The notes under the pieces: generated by a model
Databases searched by the model: none
Seen by the model: the letters and a program-made list of their open reading frames with translations, nothing else
What the model was told of the DNA's origin: nothing
In this document: piece by piece, positions 55,481 to 64,000 of the stretch
Layout: every line of letters begins with the position of its first letter
Numbering within the stretch: position 1 is the first letter of the stretch
Translations under genes and position numbers: made by a program
Source of the DNA: Chara braunii
Taxonomy: Eukaryota; Streptophyta; Charophyceae; Charales; Characeae
DNA length: 64,000 nucleotides
Direction: 5' to 3'
NCBI GenBank assembly: GCA_003427395.1
Contig: BFEA01000223.1
Span: forward strand, 2,201,427-2,265,426

Positions 55481-56968
55481 TGGGGGATCCGACCGCGGGC
55501 CCACGAGGTAAGACCGAGGACCAAGCACCAACAGTCCTCCTCCCCTTTTCTCTAAGTCTTAAATTTTTTGTTTTTTTATTTTCTTTTTTTATTATTTGTT
55601 CCGTTTTTGGGACACGGCCTGGTGTCGGTACCAGGACCGGCCGTGAGCCTAGCTCAGTGGATGCACCCATGAACTGTTGAAATAAGGACCCAAGTTCGGA
55701 CCAGACGGAGGTGCTCGACCGTCTGGCAAACTATAAGGAGGCACAGTGGGCGAGGGAAACTGGATGGCAGCGAGGGCGGACTGGCCAGAGTTGAGCTGCG
55801 AAGGACAGGTCACGGTGGCTATCTGGCACCCCGTAGCAGCAACAAGCGAGGTACCGGGCGCTGCGCTAGCAGCAACGGGCGGCTGAGGAGGATGGTGGGG
55901 CAAGGGAAATACCCTATCTATTTTTATTTATTTATTTCTGGACCCGAAGTTTTATTTTGCACAACTTGTGGACAGTGCCGTGTGACCAGCAAGGGACCAA
56001 ACTGCTGTTTGCTGCAGACGGCCAGGGCCCTGTCCCATCTGAAAAGGGTACAGCAGTGTGACCCGAGCCATGCCCAAGACCTCAAGCTGGCCCGTCCCAA
56101 ACCTGCATATTTTCGCAGGTTTGGGGTTGCAGTGGGACCATGCCCGTGGGAACCCGCGGTGTGAGTATGCCCTGAGCATGCCTGTTGGGACCCAGAAGGT
56201 GGTGAATCGTGCCTGGGCGTGGTGGGGACGGGCGCACCAGGGCAGAGGCCGGTGCAGCGGCTGATCATATCGAACCCGTCCGTGTTGCGGTCTCAAGGCT
56301 CTCACTTAAAGATTTGCTGAACACCACCAAGGTCTGCAGCGGGACCTGTTTTCGTCTGGGTTCACGCTGCAGACTTTGCAGTGGACCTTGTGCCCTCCTT
56401 GTTGTTGCGGCATCAGAATAGCCACAACGGCCGAGCATAGGTGGCACACTTCAGCACCATCCATCTGTTGGGGCATGTTGCGTGAGTTCATGCTGTGTGC
56501 GGGTGACTGAGAATCCGGGGGCTGGGTTGGTCCCCGAGCTGTAGCCCTGACAGGCAACCTCTGCAGTAGGCTGGCACTAGTTCCAAGGCTGAAGATGGGA
56601 CGAACGGGCCCACCTCAGTCAAATACACCTCTGAACTGTTGGAATACAGACCAGGGCTCGAAGAGAGATGCGGTCGAGACCTCCATTGCCTGGAGATAGC
56701 CCCTTTGAGGGCCATATCTGAAGGTTGTAGCCTTGCTGTGACGTCCTTGCCACGGGCGAGACTTAGTGTTACGTCACCAAAAGCCCGAGAAGGCAAGTGG
56801 CTGATGTGAGGGCTGAGGTAAGCAACATCACCTACATCTTTTTCTTTCTCTGTTATTTATTTATCTACTTCGTTTCATTTTATTTTATTTTATTTTTATT
56901 TTATTTTGTCTCGCAGCTTTAGCCTACTTGCTTCTTTGTTTTTCGGTTCTGCCTGTTGCATTTTCAAC
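55481..56968. other. Unassigned hairpin-bearing DNA
   Basis: No convincing gene. Short perfect hairpins continue: CCTGGT/ACCAGG (55,618-55,635), CCAGACGG/CCGTCTGG (55,700-55,725) and AACCTGC/GCAGGTT (56,099-56,120). TATTT-type simple repeats at about 55,915 and 56,855-56,905. Possibly further members of the family A/B type. Confidence 0.4.
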
Positions 56969-57552
56969 CTGAATCGGCCCCCGAATAGGGACAAGTTCAA
57001 TTTAGAAATGAACTGCTGCCGTGACTCCCCGGTGACGCCCCTTGAGCGGGTCAGAGGTCAAGGCCGCCAGCCAGAGGGGCAGCACGACTGACTGAGCCAG
57101 CTAGTTGGCGCAGGCTATAAGGAAGCAGTGCGACCTTCCTTCGGAAAGGCAAGGCAGAACGGCGGAGCGCTGCTCACGCTGCTCAACTGGAGAGTGAGCA
57201 GCGCTAGCCCGGTTCTACTAGCACAAGGCAGCGGAGTGACGGGCTCAGAGAAGCCGTAACCTGAATCCGCCCCCGAACAGGGACAAGTTCAATTTAGAAA
57301 TGAACTGCTGCCGTGACTCCCCGGTGACGCCCCTTGAGCGGGTCAGAGGTCAAGGCCGCCAGCCAGAGGGGCAGCACGACTGACTGAGCCAGCTAGTTGG
57401 CGCCGGCTATAAGGAAGCAGTGTGACCTTCCTTTGGAAAGGCAAGGCAGAATGACGGAGCGCTGCTCACGCTGCTCAACTGGAGAGTGAGCAGCGCTAGC
57501 CCGGTTCTACTAGCACTAGGCAGCGGAGTGACGGGCTCAGAGAAGCCGTAAC
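56969..57552. repeat. 292-bp tandem duplication, nearly identical
   Basis: Copies 56,969-57,260 and 57,261-57,552, both beginning CTGAATC(G/C)GCCCCCGAA and ending AGAAGCCGTAAC, with only a handful of differences. Each contains a 12-bp perfect inverted repeat AGCGCTGCTCAC/GTGAGCAGCGCT. Recent duplication. Confidence 0.95.
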
Positions 57553-59079
57553 ATGCATAGAGGGAGGCGCTGAGCAGAAAGTAAACAGCAATGGACTGAG
57601 CAGGCGGGGCAGTAGGAGATGATGGAATGAATAAGCGAATGAATCCGGACGGCTTACCGCCAGAGGTGCATGCGGGAAAAACGAGCGGGACGAGAGGTGA
57701 GGTATGGCGGAGGTGAAAGATGCATACCTCGCTCGTTTGATGGAAACGAGCGGGGGAAGATAGTAGACTGGGGTTTTGGGATAGGGCGAACCCAGATCTG
57801 GCGTTAGTTCTAGTGGAAAGTCAGTGGAATGAGAATTAGTAGAGAAATGGGCAGCGCGAAGCTATGGCGGAGAGGGAGGAGATGGAAAGCAAAATTGCAA
57901 TAACTCGATCATTGCTGGACCGTTTTCGGCGATTCAGGACTTGAATCGGGGGTTCTTGGCCACTACGAGTCGGATGGGCACGTCAGATCTGCAATTTGAG
58001 CATAAGTTCTTTCAATACGATGGTTTTGTGCTGCGCCCAGATAACCAGCGATGTATCCCCCTCTGTTCTAACGGAAGATTCATTCTCATTTTGCACGAGG
58101 AAATAGGAGGGGAGTACTTACCTGGCTGAGGTCCACGGGAGCTGCGGGGTAGGAGAAGCGTGTACCGGAAACTCCAAGCGAGGGTGCAACGGGGCAATGA
58201 CTTGGACGAATCGGTATGCGGGGGCTGCGCAGCAGTTAGGGAGAGGGACTGAAATATGGTGATGTTTCTTTCCGTATTCTAGCGGAAGATACATCTTCAT
58301 TTTATATATATATATCGTCAAATATATATATATATTTCGTGGTATTCCGTTTCCGTTCTCATACTCACCTTGCAGGTGGCGTGCCTGATCCTTTTCTAGC
58401 GGAAGATTCACTTCCACTTCGCCATTTAGGGGGTGATGACATGATAAGCGAAGTTTGCATTCTGTCTGCGACAGGTGCGCTGAGGGTCGTGGTCCTACGA
58501 TAGCCACCTCCTTCGACAACAGGATCTCTGTGGCTGGCCTCGTCACCCTCGTGCTTCCAGCTTTAATCCCCGTCATCATCAGGATCGGTGGGATCGTCAT
58601 CAGTGTCGAGGTACCCGCCATGTGAACCGAGATGATGATGTCGAGGTACCCGCCATGTGAACCGAGCATCATCGAGGAGGCTCTGTTCGTTCTGGTTATC
58701 ACGGCCCCGCTTATGCTAGTCGTCACTACCACAGTCCTCGTATGAGCGGAGAGGCCGGGTTGGTCGGGCCTACCTGGAACTCGCCCTATCTGGCCTTGGT
58801 TGCGACCAGATTCGGGGTGGGCGGTGAACCATGCGAGGGAGCACAAGGGAGTAGCAGTGGAGCTAGAAGGAAAGGCAGACAGCAGGAGGAGGAACGAGGA
58901 ACTGCTGTGTATCTGCCCGATGAAACAGGCGATACGGGCGGGCTAGAATGTCGGACTGTAGGGTCGGATTACGTACCGGTCAAGGGGACTGGATTGAGGA
59001 TTGGTGCTGGCACTGCTGGGCGGCCTGTCGTGGCCGGGGAAACCGGCTAGTTGGTGTGTAGCAGGTGGGACTTGGCTAC
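57553..59079. other. Unassigned; recurring CGGAAGAT motif
   Basis: No gene. TTCTARCGGAAGAT(T/A)CAT recurs at about 58,065, 58,276 and 58,397. CGCTCGTTT/AAACGAGCG forms a hairpin near 57,730-57,755. A 35-bp duplication (TGTCGAGGTACCCGCCATGT) lies at 58,604 and 58,639. (TA)n occurs near 58,300-58,335. The 242-aa minus-strand frame repeats the peptide LPLE because of the DNA motif. Confidence 0.4.
58113..58143 (+). ncRNA. Possible U1 snRNA 5' end fragment
   Basis: GTACTTACCTGGCTGAGGTC followed by CACGGGAG resembles the first ~30 bases of plant U1 (ATACTTACCTGG..GGTC.ACGGG). Similarity stops afterwards. ACTTACCTGGCTG also occurs at 53,785, so it may simply be a motif of this repeat group. Confidence 0.25.
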
Positions 59080-59679
59080 TTCGGCTGCGTTTTCCTGGCC
59101 ACATTGCGGGGCCCTCAGGCGCATCAAGGTAACAAGGCCCTCTCCAGTGAGATTGAGTGCACCTCTCTTGTATCTGAGCGTCTAATCTTTCTAATTTTAT
59201 CCTTCTTACTCTCAGTCTAGTCTGGGGTTACGAGAGGAAGGCGGCAGGCGGGATTGAAACCCGTAACACCGCGCCAAGGCCTCTGTGGGAGGTTCGCCCC
59301 ACCGATTGCGGGAGCTCTGCCGGAGCCCAGGCGGGGTTCTGGAGGTCGGGAATTTCAGGTATTATCTCGTCTGACGCGTGTGATCCCTTCCCCTAGCTGT
59401 TATCCCCTGGGTATCTAAATGTAACTATGGTAAGATATTACTTTTTATTTTGTTATGTATGTCAGGACCTGCATTGTGAAAGGCTAAATGAACAAATATA
59501 TATGAGAGTTCAGATACACTTGAGTGAATTCAGACGAAAGGAATTGGGGGGAAGGTGGGGGAAAGGTGTTTTGCATGCGTTTAACCGGGTCAACCCAAGG
59601 CTGAGCTCCTCTAAGTTGATGTGGGCTCAGGGCTGTGTTTTATTTATGTTTGCGAGGCTGACTGTATGATCTTTGAGGG

Positions 59680-61165
59680 TTGGGCCTATCCTAAGTTGGA
59701 CGGTCCAGTCGCTGTTTCTTTGAGGGTTTCTGAACAGGAGGATGTGCATCCTAAGTTGGGAAGGCTCGGAATCCTGCTGTTTCTTTTTGGGGTTGCTGAA
59801 AACAGAGTTGGGAATACTCTAAGTTGCGTGGACCCAGTTTTGTGTGTGTTTTCTTCTGAGGGGGACACATGTATAAGGTTGAGCGTACCCTTAAGTTAGG
59901 GCGGCTCAATCATAAGCCATGAACATGAAAGTCAACCAAAATATAGAATTTTGATATATATTATATGAACTTATAGCAACTGACAGACCGGGCACCCTAA
60001 GTTGGGAAAGCCAGTCAGTAAGTCAGGTAGAATAAGAAGTGAAGAGAGAGGCAAATGAAGAGTATAATGAAGGTAACCTGGGCAAGTTGAGCGTACCCTT
60101 AAGTTAGGGCGGTTCAACCATATGCTCGTGATAATATAAAGGGGCAGAGAGTTAGTATAAACTTGTTTTATTTTCCCTTCTAAACGCAAGGCAGGATTGG
60201 ATGTCTCCCTAAGTTGGGTAGGTCTGATTATCTGCCTAATAAGAGAGAAACATAGAAAGTTTGTGCAAGTATATCAATGGTTGTTTTCCGTGTAGACCCC
60301 CGTACGAATACGGGCCGTCCGTACGTACGTACGGTCGTACGTACGGGCTCATGTGGTCGTACGGGCCGTACGTACGAAAAAAGAAAAAAAAAAAAAAAAT
60401 CAACAAAATCTTAAAAAAAATATATGTTATGCAGAAAAATAAACTGAAACACTTTTGCCTCAGGGTCATATTGAAATTCGTTACCAAATTGGAGATAAAA
60501 AAAAAACGTTTTTTTTTTTTTTTTTTTTTTTTCCTACGGGGCTGTACGTACGGTCGTACGGCCGTTCATATGGCCGTACGTACGACCGTACGATAAACCC
60601 CCCGTACGTCGTATGGAGTGTTACACAGGTTGTTTTCTTATATTGTCGTTACGGAGACTAAGCGTACCCTTAAGTTAGGGCGGCTTAGTCATACGTCGTT
60701 TGTACTTTGTTCAAGCAGATCATGTCTTATGTACCTAAACTGTTTAAGCTAGCTAGGCGTACCCTTAAGTTAGGGCGGCCTAGTGATATGCTCTTGTCGT
60801 TGATGTTATGTAGGTTGGACGTACCCTTAAGTTAGGGCGGTCTGACCATTCGTCGTTCGTACTTGTTTTAGGCAGGTTAGGCACACCCCTAAGTTGGGGC
60901 AGCCTAATCCTATGCCCTACGTGACCTTGTCTATGAGCTGACTAAGCATACCCTTAAGTTAGGGTAGTCTAGTTTACGCTCCATGTCGTCTGTTAAGCAG
61001 AAGCCAGACATACCCTTAAGTTAGGGCGGTCTGGTCATATGTTTTATGACTAGAGTTTATGTGGTGTTGGGCGTACCCTTAAGTTAGGGCAGTCCAATTG
61101 TGCGTGCTTTACTTGTTTACTTAGGCAGGTTTGACATACCCTTAAGTTAGGGCCTTGTCTGATCC
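59680..61165. repeat. Array of 15 hairpins with covarying stems
   Basis: Each unit has a core like CCCT-TAAGTT-AGGG flanked by a variable 6-8 bp outer stem. Examples: TTGAGC/GCTCAA (59,879), TTGAGC/GTTCAA (60,086), GACTAAGC/GCTTAGTC (60,656), CTAGGC/GCCTAG (60,753), GGTTGGAC/GTCTGACC (60,813), TTAGGC/GCCTAA (60,877, inner stem CCCC/GGGG), CCAGAC/GTCTGG (61,004) and TTGGGC/GTCCAA (61,066). Further units lie at 59,680, 59,737, 59,803, 59,986, 60,195, 60,941 and 61,131. Most stem differences keep pairing through double or G-T changes. Confidence 0.88.
60289..60627. mobile_element. CGTACG-rich MITE with 9-10 bp duplication
   Basis: Flanked by (G)GTTGTTTTC at 60,279-60,288 and 60,628-60,637. The ends begin CGTGTAGACCCCCGTACG and, inverted, TGTGTAACACTCC..CGTACGGGG. 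Both ends are arrays of GTACG palindromes around an A/T-rich centre. A 9-10 bp duplication suggests a Mutator-like origin. It sits between hairpin units 7 and 8 of the array. Confidence 0.8.
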
Positions 61166-61554
61166 TATGCCATAGGCAAGGGGGTCTATTAAGGGAAAAC
61201 GAACTGAGTGATCTAACGAACTACTTGGACCAAACTTACGTGGGATTGTGAAAGGTGCTTGTTTATGCATGCTTATGGGCTCTCACTCTGGGGCGTCTGT
61301 TTCGATAGGCTAGTTGCTTTAGATGCTCGCCAAGTGCTAGAGCCATAGGCAGATAAGATGGATGATGGGAGAGAGAACTTGGGATGAAGGTAGGACTGAC
61401 TCTGCTAGGAGTTAGGATCAGGGCTAGCCACACTCTCATTCAGGGGTTGTGCGGGCTATCATTGATTCTGAGTCATCAAGCAGGTGTTAGAAGATAGTCC
61501 CAAGTATAATTTGTTTTGTCTTTCTGTCTTTCAGCCTTGTATATATCTTGACAG

Positions 61555-61700
61555 CCTCCTGTTCCTACGGGAAGCGCTGCCGAAATTTCTGCAAATCTGA
61601 AAGAGTTAGTCATTTTTGGACTCATATAAATTCTGAAAAGACACTTTTCCTACGGGAAGCACTGCCGAAATTTCATGGAATTTGAGGGGTTATAATATTT
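61555..61700 (-). repeat. Two ~110-bp units matching the 45-kb tandem
   Basis: TTCCTACGGGAAGC(G/A)CTGCCGAAATTTC occurs at about 61,563 and 61,648, the inverse of the unit repeated five times at 45.23-45.80 kb. Confidence 0.85.
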
Positions 61701-62619
61701 TTCAGCTAAGAACTACTTATGAGATTCATCCTGGATAGAGGAGATATTCAGTGGCTTGGTACTAGTAGAAGAGCTAGGCTACAAATGGGGGAGTATTCTC
61801 CCCTTGGCATAAACGTAAGTAGTACTTTTCTTTGGTCTGTACTGTGATGCACGTTTTCGTATTTGCGATTGAAGGCTTGATTTGTTCAGCCTGATCCTTC
61901 AAAAGGATCATTCTTCTGTTATCACTAATAATAGGTCGGTTGCCGATTCGTCGGTTTACGACTCAACCCCAATTCATTCTCAATACTCGACCTAAAAAGG
62001 CTTTAGCCCTGGTGATTTTACTGTTTTGTTAAGGTTTAACCCGGAATTTTTTGAATGGTCATTTAACAAAGGTACTGAGTATTTAATTATGGTTGGTTGG
62101 ATGGAGGTTGGGGCTTGCATGGTTAAAGTGAGGGGTATGAGTATGGAGATTGGTTGGAGTTGACTCCGTGTAGTGTGTGGACTTTTTCTTGACTCTTTGA
62201 TGTGATTGCAGGTATGTTCTGTGGCTCGAATTATTGGATTGGACTGCCCGCGATCTCACATATATGTATGGCTATGAGGAGTCTCATTGTCATTGTGAGA
62301 TGTGATCGTCACATATTTATTCCCCTGTATATATGTATGTACGTATGTATGTGTACCTACGTGGGGTATTAGCGTAGCCTGAAGGACCGGCTTACTAAGG
62401 ACCTAATCAAAGGTTGGGATGAATAGAAGGGAGGGGGTGACCGTGACCCCTCTATTTATATATATGTTTCTTGAAGAGTTCTTAACCAGACGTTAGTCCC
62501 GAGCCTGAAATTCGAGGTCCTTGTTCAGGACGTCCCAGAACATAGGCCTAACCAGAAGGTGTCTTCTTCTGGTAACGTTAAAGGTTTTTGTCTCTTTTCC
62601 TTGTTTTAGACTATTATGG

Positions 62620-63080
62620 TGGAACGTTAAAGTTCCGCGTGGAAGGGTTAGTATGTCCCTGGTGATGCGCCAGACAGCTCACCACCGCTCCAAATTCCTT
62701 CCTGCCCTAGGGACCGTCTTGCTCCGCACCCCTTGGGACACCTCAGGGTGTTAAAGACGGTAAGGCCCTCAGACCGGTTTTGCGCTCGCTAAAGGGTTGC
62801 CCCCTTAGGACGCTCCTCAACCGACGCCCGAGCATTGAGAGCAACCCCCATGGCTCAAATGAGGCCACTCGGGTATGGGCGCCACATAATGTGCCATCAT
62901 CGCGACTACTTGCGTAGGACTGCATTGAAGGTCGGTATGCGTAATTCCCGCGCCCGCATAGTTTATACTAAAACCAAGGCGCTGCACTTACCGATTTCTG
63001 CGCTTGGAAAGCTATGGGTCAAGCGGAGTCTCTCTTTATCACCGGTTGTTTTCTTTTTTGAGTTTATAGATTGGACGTTG
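62620..63080. repeat. Extra partial copy of family C leader
   Basis: 62,870-63,020 (CACTCGGGTATGGG, GCCATCATCGCGACTACTTG, CGTAGGACTGCATTG) is a diverged direct duplicate of 63,290-63,445. It makes family C copy 2 longer than copy 1. Confidence 0.75.
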
Positions 63081-64000
63081 TAGTCCGTGGCAGCCGTCAA
63101 AGTCAACCCCCTTGATCTTTGGCCACCACGACAACTTAAAGTTGTCTACTCAACCCCTCTGCACAGGGTGCGGAAGAGGGTGTGATCTTCAGCCGCGCAT
63201 GGCGGCTGTCCAACGTCGAGAGATTAACCCTCAAGGCGCGTGTCAGCCGACACTTGAGTGTCGAACCCGACCCTCGAGATTATTGAGGATCGCGTGAGTA
63301 TGGGTACTACATAGTACGCCATCATTGCGGCCGCTTGCGTAGGCTTGCATTGCGGATCGATATGAGTTAGCCCTGCGTCTGCGCAGTTTTATACTAAGCC
63401 TCGCACGCGACGCCTATCCGATTTTTGCGTCAGAAAGTTATGGGTCGGATACTGAAGGGACTAGGAGTGTTGTTGTGTTGTTGGGGTGTTGTTTGTGGTG
63501 TTCGTTTTGTGTGTTTCCATGTGTTGCGCGTAGGTAGATGTGAGTATTGTGGTGTAACGCGTGGATGCGTCCTAGTCGACCGACGTCGAGTCGCGTTTAG
63601 GACGTCAGCCCCCCAGAACGTCGATTCGCACGCGGGTTCGATTTCGAGCGTTCGACCGCGCGTACCCCCTATGCTACAGCAACGAGAAACGCCCTCGGCT
63701 GGGCCACCTCTACAGCTGCATACGAAAAACCTCCGCACGTGGTTCAGTAGCTCGGCGGGGATACGTCCACCTAAGGGATGGTGACAGCTCCCGCAGGTGG
63801 AGGTAAGCAGTGCCTCGCGTGACCCTGTCCTGTCGTAGGGGCTCGCGAGAGGTACGGCTGGCGCACTCGGCCAGAGCGGTGAACGCTCTCCGCGACAAGT
63901 CCTGCAAAATCCTGCGTGACGCGGCCGGGAGGGTCCTTCTGCGGGACCGATGCGCTCGACAACGTGGTCGCGGCCGTGCACCAAGTTCAAACATCATTGG

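Larger units (their letters stand above)
59080..63975 (-). repeat. Long repeat family C, copy 2 (inverted)
   Basis: Reverse complement of copy 1 in block order: leader 63,975-63,090, UTR-like block 62,330-61,900, ~122-bp units 61,700-61,555, hairpin array 61,160-59,680, then 59,340-59,080. It carries an extra partial duplication of the leader (62,620-63,080) and a 339-bp inserted MITE (60,289-60,627). Facing copy 1 across ~11.5 kb, it forms a large inverted pair. Confidence 0.8.

Noticed and set aside
58118-58846. 242-aa ORF (-) with repeated LPLE peptides
   Set aside because: The peptide repeat comes from the CGGAAGAT DNA motif, and the frame crosses a (TA)n run; no family recognised.
59680-61165. 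CRISPR-like array (repeats with spacers)
   Set aside because: The genome is eukaryotic, repeat units are not constant, spacing varies (about 60-110 bp) and the defining property is stem pairing, not identical repeats.

Overview
The window is nuclear DNA of a eukaryote, made almost entirely of transposable elements and other repeats, with no complete recognisable host gene. A green-plant (streptophyte) genome fits best. A U6 snRNA 3' fragment reads ACGC(A/G)TAAATCGAGAAA..TCC, which as I remember it is the plant form of U6. The LINEs end in a plant-like zf-RVT zinc-binding domain, and the hAT remnants have the BED/DUF659/dimerisation layout common in plants. A repeat-rich charophyte such as Chara is my guess and is not proven. 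Three runs of N (13,711-14,390; 37,175-37,735; 53,323-53,372) lie inside GA, CA and T/A simple repeats.

Layout. 0.66-3.25 kb: C-terminal half of a hAT transposase pseudogene (-). 3.7-4.4 kb: a small hairpin array plus a fragment of a dispersed repeat (family C, -). 4.4-9.8 kb: a broken LINE (-) split by a 154-bp MITE. 10.6-12.4 kb: tandem repeats. 12.5-13.1 kb: 3' end of a second LINE (+). 13.25-16.3 kb: inverted TTAACGCG-rich repeats around a GA tract, then the N-terminal part of another hAT transposase (+). 16.5-19.86 kb: repeat families E, A and inverted B, with a hammerhead-like motif in A and U6 plus tRNA-like segments in B. 19.85-22.7 kb: LINE 3 (+). 22.7-25.4 kb: the most host-like stretch, unidentified. 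25.4-33.1 kb: a mini LINE tail, two MITEs and LINEs 4 and 5 with poly(A). 33-39 kb: tandem and low-complexity DNA, a tRNA-like dimer, a CA tract with gap and two small membrane-protein ORFs. 39.3-41.0 kb: about 570-bp satellite. 41.8-42.13 kb: four tRNA-like sequences head to tail. 43.5-53.3 kb: family C copy 1, then further C, E, A and B copies. 53.5-59 kb: related hairpin-rich DNA with a fresh 292-bp duplication. 59.1-64 kb: family C copy 2 in inverted orientation.

The most interesting feature is the non-coding repeats. Families A, B and C carry many short hairpins. In several places the stems have changed sequence while base pairing is kept, both between units of one array (15 units at 59.68-61.16 kb) and between paralogous copies (17.8-18.6 versus 51.5-52.4 kb). 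With a hammerhead-like motif, Pol III-like boxes and a U6 3' end, this suggests families of structured non-coding RNA elements, possibly retrozyme-like or SINE-like. That interpretation is inference; the base pairing is read directly from the sequence.
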